Translations under genes and position numbers: made by a program
The notes under the pieces: model-generated
Databases searched by the model: none
What the model was told of the DNA's origin: nothing
The model's input: only the letters and a program-made list of their open reading frames with translations
In this document: piece after piece, positions 44,191 through 51,198 of the stretch
How positions within the stretch are numbered: the stretch's first letter is position 1
Layout of the letters: each line of letters starts with the position of its first letter
Assembly (NCBI GenBank): GCA_025352375.1
Contig: JANXTL010000212.1
Span: forward strand, 1-51,198
Source of the DNA: Acetobacteraceae bacterium
GTDB lineage: Bacteria > Pseudomonadota > Alphaproteobacteria > Acetobacterales > Acetobacteraceae
Length of the DNA: 51,198 nucleotides
Direction of reading: 5' to 3'

Positions 44191-44209
44191 GAGGGGAAGT
44201 TATCCCCTC
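44191..44209 (+). promoter_or_regulatory. Leader hairpin upstream of the DUF1285 gene
   Basis: Arms GAGGGGA (44191-44197) and TCCCCTC (44203-44209) make a 7-bp stem just before the GGGAG ribosome binding site of the gene starting at 44226. It lies in the 118-base region shared with the divergent moxR gene. It could tune translation; the T run after it is only three bases. Confidence 0.4.
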
Positions 44210-44225
44210 TTTGGGAGACGGAGAC

Positions 44226-44837
44226 GTGAACGAAGGCCTGCCCTGTCCGACGGTTCAGTTAGCGCCGGCCGGTCCTGTCGGATCGCCCCTGTTGACACCA
44301 CCCGCCGGACGGGTACCGGTCGAGTGCGGCGACTTGCCTTTCGTCATCCGCCGTGACGGCGTTTGGATGTATCGCGGCACGTCGATCAATCGCAAGGAAC
44401 TGGTCTGCCTGTTCGCCAGCGTGCTGAAGCGGGACGCGGACGGACTGTTCTGGCTCCGCACCCCCGCCGAACGCGGGCGCATCGCGGTGGAGGACGCGCC
44501 CTTCATCGCCGTAGAACTGGATTGGACCGGCGACGGGCCGACGCAGGTGCTGTCGTTTCGCACCAACGTCGACCAAGTGGTGACCGCCGGCCCGGATCGC
44601 CCCATCCGCGTGGCCTACAAACCGGATGGGGAGGAACCGACCCCCTATATTTTCGTGCGGGCCGGCGATGGCGCACACCCGATCGAGGCGCGCATCAACC
44701 GAGCGACTTACTACGAACTCGTCGCTTTGGCCGTCCCCGGAATAGTCGATGGACGGGAGATGCTGGGCGTATGGAGCCGCGGCGCGTTTTTCCCGTTGGG
44801 CGATATGCCCATTGACGAAGAACTGGATAACGCGTGA
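44226..44837 (+). CDS. DUF1285 domain-containing protein
   Basis: This 203-residue protein has the DUF1285 pattern: DLPFVIRRDGVWMYRGTSIN near residue 40, FWLRTPAERGRIAVEDAPFI near 80 and a C-terminal GVWSRGAFFPLGD. The function of the family is unknown. The GTG at 44226 has GGGAG eight bases upstream; an in-frame ATG at 44169 would place a hairpin inside the coding sequence, so I prefer the GTG. Its stop overlaps the next start by 4 bp and it opens a four-gene run ending with cca. Confidence 0.9.
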   Translation: MNEGLPCPTVQLAPAGPVGSPLLTPPAGRVPVECGDLPFVIRRDGVWMYRGTSINRKELVCLFASVLKRDADGLFWLRTPAERGRIAVEDAPFIAVELDWTGDGPTQVLSFRTNVDQVVTAGPDRPIRVAYKPDGEEPTPYIFVRAGDGAHPIEARINRATYYELVALAVPGIVDGREMLGVWSRGAFFPLGDMPIDEELDNA

Positions 44838-45433
44838 CCCCCGGCGAACTGCGGGCACGCCTTATGCAAATCGCCGCCGAACCGCTGGTCCCACCGGTCG
44901 TCTACGGTGAGGAGATCATTGGTGAACTGGAAAAACCGCCGGTGCCCGCGGCGGTGCTGGTGCCTGTCATTCTCGGTCGCAAACCCAGTATTCTGTTGAC
45001 CAAACGCACGTCCCACCTGACAAAACATGCGGGCCAGGTCAGTTTTCCCGGCGGCCGCATCGACAAGGAAGACGCCGATCCGGAAGCGGCCGCGCTGCGG
45101 GAAGCGGAGGAGGAAGTCGCCCTCGACCCCACACGGGTGGAGATCATCGGCCGGATGTCCGATTACGTGACCGGCACCGGCTACCGGATTACCCCGATCC
45201 TGGCGCTCCTGCCGCCGGGCCTGACGTACCAGCCATCGCCCCACGAAGTAGAATTCGTCTTCGAACTGCCGATCGAAACGATCCTCGACCCCAACGCGCC
45301 CCAACGCCAACATCGGGACGTGCTCGGACGCTCCCGCGAATTCTGGGTCTGGCCGCACCCGGAACACTTCATCTGGGGTGCGACGGCGGCGATCCTGGTG
45401 CATCTGGCGAGGAAACTGCGGGACGATAAATGA
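44834..45433 (+). CDS. NUDIX hydrolase, CoA pyrophosphatase type
   Basis: This 199-residue NUDIX protein resembles the NudL/YeaB CoA pyrophosphatases. The extended motif SFPGGRIDKEDADPEAAALR plus EAEEEVAL contains the Nudix box, with the preceding LTKRTSHLTKHAGQVSFPGG typical of this group. It probably cleaves CoA or related dinucleotides to limit their level. It starts with GTG inside the end of the DUF1285 gene and overlaps the next gene by 4 bp. Confidence 0.93.
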   Translation: MTPGELRARLMQIAAEPLVPPVVYGEEIIGELEKPPVPAAVLVPVILGRKPSILLTKRTSHLTKHAGQVSFPGGRIDKEDADPEAAALREAEEEVALDPTRVEIIGRMSDYVTGTGYRITPILALLPPGLTYQPSPHEVEFVFELPIETILDPNAPQRQHRDVLGRSREFWVWPHPEHFIWGATAAILVHLARKLRDDK

Positions 45434-45672
45434 TGCAGTTGCTCGAACTTCTTCTGCTGTTCGCACCCCTCGCCGCTTTCATTGCGTGGCGCGTGTTGGC
45501 ACCGGGGAAAGTTCCGTCGGCCGGCATGATCGTGAGCATGGGCGCGGCGTTGGCAATCCTGGCGGGCAGCTTGGTTTGGCTGCGGTTTCAGGATGCCGCC
45601 CCGCGGGGTTCCATCTACATCCCCGCCCATATCGAAAATGGCCGGATCGTGCCCGAACGGCACACGCCATGA
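45430..45672 (+). CDS. DUF6111 family small membrane protein
   Basis: The 80-residue protein has two membrane helices (LLELLLLFAPLAAFIAWRVL and MIVSMGAALAILAGSLVWL) and the C-terminal segment GSIYIPAHIENGRIVPE typical of the alphaproteobacterial DUF6111 family. Function is unknown. It sits between the NUDIX gene and cca with 4-bp overlaps on both sides, a conserved arrangement in the group as far as I recall. Confidence 0.85.
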   Translation: MMQLLELLLLFAPLAAFIAWRVLAPGKVPSAGMIVSMGAALAILAGSLVWLRFQDAAPRGSIYIPAHIENGRIVPERHTP

Positions 45673-46826
45673 AAATCGCGCCGCCCGCGTTTCTGACCGA
45701 CCCCTCTGTGCTGCGGCTGCTCGACGCGCTGCCGAAGGCTCGGATCGTCGGCGGGGCGGTGCGAGACACGCTGGCAGCCAGGCCGGTCGCGGATATCGAC
45801 CTTGCCACCCCCCAATTGCCGGCGGAGGTCGCCGCTGCTTTGGCGAAAGCAGGCATTCGGAGCGTGCCAACCGGCCTCGATCACGGCACGCTGACGGCGG
45901 TCTTGCGGGGACGCGGATTCGAGATCACCACGCTACGCCGCGATGTCGCCACAGACGGGCGCCGCGCCAAAGTCGCCTTCACCACCGATTGGCAAGAAGA
46001 CTCGGCCAGACGGGATTTCACCATCAACGCCATGTCCATGACCCGCGACGGGACCGTGTACGACTACTTCGGCGGCGCCGAAGATTTGCGCGCGGGCGTG
46101 GTTCGCTTCGTCGGGGACGCCGCCGCCCGCGTCGCGGAGGATTACCTTCGCATCCTGCGCTTCTTCCGCTTTTTCGCCCGCTATGGGACCGCCGCACCCG
46201 ATCCCGCCGCGCTGGAAGCAATCCGTTGCGGCATTCCTGGTCTGGCCGGCCTGTCGGTGGAGCGCATCTGGAACGAGCTGTCCGGCCTGCTCGCGTTACC
46301 CGATCCAGGCCCAGCCGTCGCTTCGATGGCGAACCTGGGGATTCTGGTCGCGCTGTTGCCCGAAGGTGCCTCTCCCGGCGGCCTGCTTCGGCTGCTGGCC
46401 ATGAACGCCCCGTGCGAAGCCGTTCTCCGCCTCGCCGCCCTGTTGACCGGGGACGCGATGGCGGTCGCGGTGCGGCTGAAGCTGTCGGCCGTGGATCGCG
46501 ACCGGCTGGTGGCCTTGCGCCGGCCCTCGACCGTGACACCGAACGACGACGACGATGCCTTACGCCGCGCTTTGGCGGATGAGGACCCCGCCACCCTTGT
46601 CGGGCGGGCGTGGCTTGCCGGCCACGGCGTGCTGGCCGCCAGGTTGGCGGCGATGCCGCGTCCGGTGTTTCCACTGGTGGGGCGGCATATCGTCGCCGCT
46701 TGTATCCCGCCTGGGCCGCGGGTGGGTGCGCTGCTGCGGGAGGTGCGAGCGTGGTGGCGCGCGCGCGGATGCGTGGATGGGGCGGATGCCTGCATGGCGG
46801 AATTGCGCCGCGGTATGGCCCTGTAA
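45669..46826 (+). CDS. cca: CCA tRNA nucleotidyltransferase
   Basis: This polynucleotide-polymerase-superfamily enzyme adds or repairs CCA at tRNA 3' ends. The class II signature is ARIVGGAVRDTLAARPVADI with the D-x-D of DIDLAT. The RRDFTINAMSM motif and DYLRILRFFRFFARYG helix follow. The length of 385 residues is normal for the alphaproteobacterial form. The ATG at 45669 overlaps the upstream stop by 4 bp. Confidence 0.95.
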   Translation: MKIAPPAFLTDPSVLRLLDALPKARIVGGAVRDTLAARPVADIDLATPQLPAEVAAALAKAGIRSVPTGLDHGTLTAVLRGRGFEITTLRRDVATDGRRAKVAFTTDWQEDSARRDFTINAMSMTRDGTVYDYFGGAEDLRAGVVRFVGDAAARVAEDYLRILRFFRFFARYGTAAPDPAALEAIRCGIPGLAGLSVERIWNELSGLLALPDPGPAVASMANLGILVALLPEGASPGGLLRLLAMNAPCEAVLRLAALLTGDAMAVAVRLKLSAVDRDRLVALRRPSTVTPNDDDDALRRALADEDPATLVGRAWLAGHGVLAARLAAMPRPVFPLVGRHIVAACIPPGPRVGALLREVRAWWRARGCVDGADACMAELRRGMAL

Positions 46827-46886
46827 GCGCCGCCCTCTTGCACAATAGCCGCAATCGCACGACATTTCCCGGCGAAGGAAGCATTG

Positions 46887-47141
46887 ATGCCTAACATCCA
46901 AATCTACACGCAGCCCTGGTGCCCGTTCTGTGAGCGGGCGGTGCATCTGCTCACCACCAAGGGCGTCGCATTCGAGGAAATCGACGCGCCGCATGGTTCC
47001 GCCGCGCGGGCCGATGCCTCGAAGCGATCCGGCGGGCGAACGACGATGCCGCAGATCTTCATCGGCGAACGGCACATCGGGGGCTGCGACGACTTGGTCG
47101 CGCTGGACCGAGCGGGCAAGCTGGACTCGCTGCTGGCATGA
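46887..47141 (+). CDS. grxC: Glutaredoxin 3 (GrxC-type)
   Basis: This 84-residue dithiol glutaredoxin has the active site C12-P-F-C15 in YTQPWCPFCERA. The TTMPQIFIGERHIGGCDDL segment with the cis-Pro and glutathione-binding residues is also present. It reduces disulfides with glutathione in the cytoplasm. The ATG at 46887 has AAGGA upstream; a TTG directly before it is not needed. It overlaps the DUF1178 gene by 4 bp, a common pairing in Alphaproteobacteria. Confidence 0.95.
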   Translation: MPNIQIYTQPWCPFCERAVHLLTTKGVAFEEIDAPHGSAARADASKRSGGRTTMPQIFIGERHIGGCDDLVALDRAGKLDSLLA

Positions 47142-47608
47142 TTCATTATAATCTTCGTTGCAAACAGGATCACGCCTTCGATGGCTGGTTCAACGACAGC
47201 GTGTCGTTCGACAAGCAGGCCAAGCGCGGCTTGGTGGAATGCCCGACCTGCGGCGACACCAAAGTGGAGCGGGCGCTGATGACGCCGGCTGTTTCGACCA
47301 GCCGAGCGGTGGCGCCGATCGAACCGGTGGCGGTTGAGGCGCCGGCGGCTCCCCCGGCTCCGATCATGGCGGGCGGCGGGCGTATGCCGGCGCAGCTGAT
47401 CGGCATGCTGCAGAAGCTGCGAGCCGAGGTGGAAAAAAACTGCGACTATGTCGGCCCAGAACTGGCGGACGAAGCCCGCAAGATCCACCGGGGGGAGGCC
47501 GAGGAACGCGGCATTTACGGCGAGGCGACCCCGGACGAGGCCGAGGCTTTGGCCGACGAAGGCATCGAGTTGCGCCAGATCCCCTGGGTGCCGCGCGCCG
47601 ACGGGTAA
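47138..47608 (+). CDS. DUF1178 family protein
   Basis: This 156-residue protein starts MIHYNLRCKQDHAFDGWFND and has VECPTCGDTKVERALM, so a zinc-ribbon-like set (C8, H12 and the CPTC pair) is plausible. The C-terminal helical part contains CDYVGPELADEARKIHRGEA and GIELRQIPWVPR, both conserved in the family. Function is unknown. It is coupled to grxC and ends five bases before repeat copy 4. Confidence 0.93.
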   Translation: MIHYNLRCKQDHAFDGWFNDSVSFDKQAKRGLVECPTCGDTKVERALMTPAVSTSRAVAPIEPVAVEAPAAPPAPIMAGGGRMPAQLIGMLQKLRAEVEKNCDYVGPELADEARKIHRGEAEERGIYGEATPDEAEALADEGIELRQIPWVPRADG

Positions 47609-47613
47609 GGCAT

Positions 47614-47731
47614 TAGAGCGTGATCGCCTGAGGTTGACTTCAATCTCGGGCGTGAATCACCCTCTCAAACAAAGGCTTAGACCATGATCCAACGCCGAGA
47701 TCGCATGCAACCTCAAACGATCATGGTCTAG
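47614..47731. repeat. Modular palindromic repeat, copy 4 (B+A)
   Basis: The same B+A composite as copies 2 and 3. Its A module carries CATGCAAC, the subtype of copy 1. The left end reads TTAGAGC in place of CTAGAGC, and the B hairpin has one extra mismatch (TCAATCTC). The right end runs straight into sequence homologous to the N-terminus of a CMD-family gene with no ATG between them, so this copy probably replaced the 5' end of that gene. Confidence 0.92.
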
Positions 47732-47829
47732 GACGGGAGTTCCCAGCAATCTCCGACGATTACCAAGACAATTCGGACGATCCGGAGCTGGAGGAAACTT
47801 TCCACCAGATCTCGACCAGTCGGGGCTTT

Positions 47830-48318
47830 GTGTCCAACCTGATGCGCACGATCGCGCACGCACCGGACGGGCTGCGCCCGTTCGCGGCCTTCGGTGAATA
47901 TTGCCGCTACGGCACGGAACTGACCGAAAAGCAGCGCGAACTCGCGATTTTGGTTGTTATGCGGGACGTGGCTTACGGCTGGCAGCATCACAAGCCCCTG
48001 GGCCTCGCCGCCGGCCTGACCGAGGAGCAGTTGCGGCTGATCCGGGAAGGGAGGGCGCCGCGCGATCTGGACCCGCCGGAACTGACCCTGTGCGAGTTCG
48101 CGTTCGAAATCGCCGCCTGGCGCCGCCCGCCGCCGCGGATCGAGGAGGCGGTGCATGACTTCTTCACCCCCCGCCAGATCGTCGATTTCGCCCTGCTGAC
48201 CTCGTACTACATGGCCGCCGCGGCGATGGCCATCGTCCTGGACGTGTCATTGGAAGAACCCGAGGTCCTACTGCGCGAGCAGGCCTGGCAAGCGCAGTAC
48301 GGCGGCGAAACCGGATAA
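47830..48318 (+). CDS. CMD-family protein with 5' end disrupted by a repeat
   Basis: The frame encodes a carboxymuconolactone decarboxylase-like protein (SNLMRTIAHAPDGLRPFAAF, then AYGWQHHKPLGLAAGL with W..H..A...G). The first usable start is GTG 47830. Homologous sequence continues upstream in frame (DDPELEETFHQISTSRGFV) to about 47743, and beyond that the frame runs open through the repeat with no ATG, GTG or TTG. So either the gene lost its start, or it now begins at the GTG and lacks about 30 N-terminal residues. It may be a pseudogene. The other CMD gene is at 2276. Confidence 0.75.
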   Translation: MSNLMRTIAHAPDGLRPFAAFGEYCRYGTELTEKQRELAILVVMRDVAYGWQHHKPLGLAAGLTEEQLRLIREGRAPRDLDPPELTLCEFAFEIAAWRRPPPRIEEAVHDFFTPRQIVDFALLTSYYMAAAAMAIVLDVSLEEPEVLLREQAWQAQYGGETG

Positions 48319-48371
48319 TTTCTTCGTCGGCGTTTACGATTTCTTAACCATTGCCGGCGCATGCTGCTGGA

Positions 48372-49424
48372 ATGGAACGGTTAAAGTGCCTCGACGGGCT
48401 GCGCGGCGTGCTGGCGGTGTATGTGATGCTCAGTCACATGGCGCCGTTTGCGCTTTTGCCCCTATGGCTGGCGGGATTGTTGTCGCACGGCGGGGCGGCG
48501 GTGGATGTTTTTTTCATCCTCAGCGGGCTGGTGATTGTCCGGTCGCTGGAGGGATTCGATTATCGGGCGCGGCCATTTTTGGCGGCGCGTTTCGCCCGTA
48601 TTTTCCCCGTGTTCCTGGCGATGTTCGCCGTCGCCGTCGCGGTGCAACCGGTCCCCACCGGGTTCGAGCGCATGCCCTGGATCGCGGCGGACAGCCCGGC
48701 TTTTGCGATTTGGTCGCAGGGGTGGCCGCGCCATTGGGCGGCGGAGATCGCAGCCCATCTGACCATGACTCACGGGCTGCTGCCGGATGGTCTGCTGCCG
48801 GACGCCTGGGTCAGTTTTCTGGGCGCGGCCTGGAGCCTATCGACCGAGTGGCAGTTCTACATGCTCGCACTACTTCTGGGGCGGCGCGCCTGGCTTGTGC
48901 TGCTCGGCTTGGCGGTTGCGGGGGTGGTTTGGGCGGCAGCGACGCCGGAGGCCTGGCATTTCAGCCGGGCGTTTCTGGCGAACAAGGCCGGATATTTCGC
49001 GTTGGGGATGGTGAGCGCGGGCGGCGGGCGGCGTTACGGACTAACGTTGGTTGCCGTGCTGGCGTTGGGCTGGTGGCAGGGAGGCATCGGGAAACTGATG
49101 CCGCCGCTGGTTTGGGCGGCATGTTTGGCAGCCGAGCTACGGCCGGGTTGGTGGTCGGCGGTGCTGCGGTGCCGGTTGGCGCAGTGGTTAGGGGGGCTTT
49201 CCTACAGCCTGTATCTGGCAAACGAGCCGATCCAGAAATTGTTCGGCGTCGGGTTGAGCGCTCTGACCAGCGGCGACGGGTGGTGGTTCACCGTGTTCTG
49301 GGTGCCGGGTGCGGTAGGGCTGCCGCTGCTCGTCGCGATGGCGTTACGCCGTTGGATCGAGCTTCCGGCGCTGGCGTGGGGACGGCGGGGCGTTTATACG
49401 CGGGGGCATGAAAACTCCCGGTAA
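48372..49424 (+). CDS. Acyltransferase family 3 membrane protein
   Basis: This 350-residue protein is an OafA/YrhL-type O-acyltransferase. It begins with the typical LDGLRGVLAVYVMLSHMAPF, followed by VDVFFILSGLVIVRSL and ARRF-like RARPFLAARFARIFPVF, and has about ten membrane helices. WSLSTEWQFYMLALLL and GGLSYSLYLANEPI are family hallmarks. It transfers acyl groups to sugars of surface polysaccharides; the substrate here is unknown. The ATG at 48372 gives the standard N-terminus. It overlaps rlmB by 17 bases. Confidence 0.93.
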   Translation: MERLKCLDGLRGVLAVYVMLSHMAPFALLPLWLAGLLSHGGAAVDVFFILSGLVIVRSLEGFDYRARPFLAARFARIFPVFLAMFAVAVAVQPVPTGFERMPWIAADSPAFAIWSQGWPRHWAAEIAAHLTMTHGLLPDGLLPDAWVSFLGAAWSLSTEWQFYMLALLLGRRAWLVLLGLAVAGVVWAAATPEAWHFSRAFLANKAGYFALGMVSAGGGRRYGLTLVAVLALGWWQGGIGKLMPPLVWAACLAAELRPGWWSAVLRCRLAQWLGGLSYSLYLANEPIQKLFGVGLSALTSGDGWWFTVFWVPGAVGLPLLVAMALRRWIELPALAWGRRGVYTRGHENSR

Positions 49425-50463
49425 CTTCAGACAAGGCGGCTCCGGCCGGCCCCCTTCCTCCGATCGCGGTCCTTCCAAGGGGCCGGGCGGTCAGTCGCAG
49501 CGTCCGCAGCAGGGGCAAGGCCCGCGTCCGCAACAAGGCCCGCGTCCGCAGCAGGCGCAGGGGCCGCGGCCGCCGGCAGCGTCGCGGGATCGTCCGACCA
49601 CGTTGCATGCGCCAAAGGCCGCTCAGGCGCCTCGCCCGCAGCGCGATGGAGAGGGTTTCAACAAAGGCCCCAAGCCGTTCCGCCCGCACCACGGCGGTGC
49701 GCCGCGCTCGCAGCCGCAGCGCCAGGAGCGGGAGGCTCGGTCTCCCGACGCCCCAAAAGGTGCGGTGTGGCTGTATGGCCACCATGCCATCGCCGCCGCT
49801 TTGGCCAATCCATCGCGCCGGCTGCGGCATCTGCTGCTGACCGAGGAAGCGGAAACCGCCATTACAGCCTCGTTCAAAGCCGCCTGGCCGCTGCAACCCG
49901 AGCGCACCGAGCGTGCCCGGCTGGACCAGCTGCTCGGCCGCGACGTGGTGCATCAAGGGGCGGCGCTGCTGGCCGACCCGCTGCCTCAGCCGTCATTGCA
50001 GTCGGTGTTGGATCATGCTGGCCCGATCGTGGTGCTGGATCAGGTCAGCGACCCGCGCAACGTCGGTGCCATCATGCGATCGGCCGCCGCGTTTGGGGCC
50101 GCCGCGGTGATCGTGCAGGACCGTAATGCGCCGGATGAGACGGGGGCGCTGGCCAAGGCGGCCTCGGGCGCGCTGGAGATCCTGCCGCTGCTGCGGGCGG
50201 TCAACATTACCCGCACCCTGATCGCGCTGAAAGCCGCCAATATCTGGTGCATCGGGCTGGATGCCGCCGGGCCCGCGCTGTCGGGCGCGTCGTTCGCCGG
50301 CCGCCGGGTGGCGCTGGTGCTGGGCTCCGAGGGGGAGGGCATGCGCCGCCTGACCCGCGAAACCTGCGATGAGGTCGTGGGCCTGTCCATCAAGGGCGTG
50401 GTCGAAAGCCTGAATGTGTCCGCCGCCGCCGCCGTGGCGCTGTACGAGCTGACGAGGCCCTGA
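49408..50463 (+). CDS. rlmB: 23S rRNA (guanosine-2'-O)-methyltransferase RlmB
   Basis: This SPOUT-class enzyme methylates G2251 of 23S rRNA. The substrate-binding domain starts at about residue 117 (GAVWLYGHHAIAAALANPSR). The SPOUT domain has LDQVSDPRNVGAIMRSAAAF, LVLGSEGEGMRRL and VVESLNVSAAAAVALYEL, all three motifs. The first 115 residues are a Pro/Gln/Arg-rich, disordered extension with repeats of RPQQG. Such basic tails may bind RNA. The ATG lies inside the end of the acyltransferase gene. Confidence 0.93.
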   Translation: MKTPGNFRQGGSGRPPSSDRGPSKGPGGQSQRPQQGQGPRPQQGPRPQQAQGPRPPAASRDRPTTLHAPKAAQAPRPQRDGEGFNKGPKPFRPHHGGAPRSQPQRQEREARSPDAPKGAVWLYGHHAIAAALANPSRRLRHLLLTEEAETAITASFKAAWPLQPERTERARLDQLLGRDVVHQGAALLADPLPQPSLQSVLDHAGPIVVLDQVSDPRNVGAIMRSAAAFGAAAVIVQDRNAPDETGALAKAASGALEILPLLRAVNITRTLIALKAANIWCIGLDAAGPALSGASFAGRRVALVLGSEGEGMRRLTRETCDEVVGLSIKGVVESLNVSAAAAVALYELTRP

Positions 50464-50496
50464 TGTTCGCTCCCGCTGCCTTGGCCTCAGCCCCCA

Positions 50497-50564
50497 CCGT
50501 CATGGCCGGGCCTGTCCCGGCCATCCCCCGCGGAAGGTGGTTGGGTCAGGCCCGACCATGACGG
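50497..50564. repeat. Palindromic interspersed element overlapping a start codon
   Basis: Outer arms 50497-50514 (CCGTCATGGCCGGGCCTG) and 50547-50564 pair with a single mismatch. An inner hairpin uses ATGGCCGGG (50502-50510) and CCCGGCCAT (50516-50524). Both structures need the same left-arm bases, so they exclude each other. Elements of this look are common between genes in Alphaproteobacteria. The ATG of the next gene (50558-50560) is in the right arm. Confidence 0.75.
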
Positions 50565-51198
50565 AATTGGGCTTCGATGCCGCTTCCGTCGCGGCGACCT
50601 TGCTTGCGGTGCGGCGAGCCAGGACTCTGGTACTGCCGGTTTCGGGGGCGCCTGCAACCGTGGCCGAAGGTGCCGCCGCGCAGATGGCGCTGGCCAGGTT
50701 GGTGGGGGCGCCGGTGCCCGCCGGGTTCAAGATCGGGGCGACCGGTCGTCGCATGCAGGAGTATCTGGGGCTGAGCGGGCCGGCGGCGGGGTTCATGGAG
50801 GCGGGGAACGTCTACCGTGGGTCCGCCGATCTGCGGTTGGCGTCGTTCATCAAGCCAGGGGTGGAGTGCGAGGTCGCCGTGCGCCTGTCGCGCGATTTGC
50901 CTTTTAAGGCCTACGCGTTGGAAGACGTCGCGGACGCGGTGGGCGAGGTAATCGCCGGGGTGGAAATCGTCGAGAACCGCTACGACGATCTGCGCACGCT
51001 GGGCACGCCGACGTTGATCGCCGATCAGGTGTATCATTGCGCCGCTGTCGTTGGCGTGGGTGGTGAGGATTGGCGTGGGTTGGACCTCGGCGCGCTGCGC
51101 GGGCGGATTTCTGTCGATGGCGTGGTGCGGGACCAGGGCGTGTCGTCCGACCTGATGGGGCACCCGTTCGCGTGTCTGGCGTGGCTCGCAAGCTCCGA
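50558..51198 (+). CDS. 2-keto-4-pentenoate hydratase/fumarylacetoacetate hydrolase family protein (partial)
   Basis: An open frame runs off the right edge with 213 residues visible. It matches the MhpD-like hydratase family: AGFKIGATGRRMQEYLGLSG near residue 57, the metal-binding E-x-E in VECEVAVRLSRDLP near 102-107, and VIAGVEIVENRYDDLR near 133. Such enzymes hydrate 2-hydroxypentadienoates in meta-cleavage pathways of aromatic compounds. I chose the ATG at 50558, which is part of a palindromic element; TTG at 50567 is an alternative. The C-terminus is outside the window. Confidence 0.85.
   Translation, partial: MTELGFDAASVAATLLAVRRARTLVLPVSGAPATVAEGAAAQMALARLVGAPVPAGFKIGATGRRMQEYLGLSGPAAGFMEAGNVYRGSADLRLASFIKPGVECEVAVRLSRDLPFKAYALEDVADAVGEVIAGVEIVENRYDDLRTLGTPTLIADQVYHCAAVVGVGGEDWRGLDLGALRGRISVDGVVRDQGVSSDLMGHPFACLAWLASS

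Noticed and set aside
48775-48810. Short tandem duplication (LLPDG/LLPDA) in the acyltransferase gene
   Set aside because: Two short units in a loop between helices are not unusual.

Overview
The window is high-GC DNA from an alphaproteobacterium, most likely Rhodospirillales, family Acetobacteraceae. This is an inference from gene content: a class I lysyl-tRNA synthetase, the order rpoZ-spoT-acpS-lepB-rnc-era, a DUF6111 gene and a DUF1178 gene. It looks like ordinary chromosome. I see no prophage, transposase, CRISPR array, rRNA or tRNA.

Layout. 1-5027: the tail of an unknown gene, a repeat element, a two-domain cold-shock protein, a carboxymuconolactone-decarboxylase-like protein and lysK. 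5024-8357: an MprF-type flippase with only half a synthase domain, coupled to lysK, then rmuC. 8418-16596: a catabolic-looking cluster on one strand (luciferase-like flavin oxidoreductase, aldo/keto reductase, two amidohydrolases, an enolase-superfamily enzyme, a fragment of a second one, and a CocE-type hydrolase); its substrate is unknown. 16606-21288: terC, a metallophosphoesterase, a micro-ORF, a family 5 uracil-DNA glycosylase coupled to a NYN RNase-like gene, folK and a TMEM43-like protein. 21852-32030: core genes rpoZ, spoT, acpS, an enoyl-CoA hydratase, lepB, rnc, era, truB, rpsO and pnp. 32140-37090: a nitronate-monooxygenase-like protein, an Asp/Glu-racemase homologue lacking both usual cysteines, hemH and hemE (convergent), and an uncharacterised two-gene unit. 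37214-44107: a minus-strand MoxR, DUF58, BatA/DUF4159 and vWA-like membrane protein operon. 44226-51198: DUF1285, NUDIX, DUF6111, cca, a glutaredoxin, DUF1178, a CMD-family gene, an acyltransferase, rlmB and a partial hydratase.

The most distinctive signal is a modular palindromic repeat of about 118 bp (183 bp where one module is doubled) present four times (88-270, 18174-18292, 37099-37216, 47614-47731). It always lies at gene borders. Its CTAG ends or its first codons supply the stop codon of four flanking reading frames, and in the fourth copy it appears to have replaced the 5' end of a gene. A second, unrelated palindromic element at 50497-50564 contains the start codon of the last gene and can fold in two mutually exclusive ways. 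Other points worth attention are the lysK/truncated-mprF pair, an amidohydrolase whose conserved Asp is Arg, a start codon at the centre of a long hairpin (14701-14737), and in-frame minisatellites in coding sequence.
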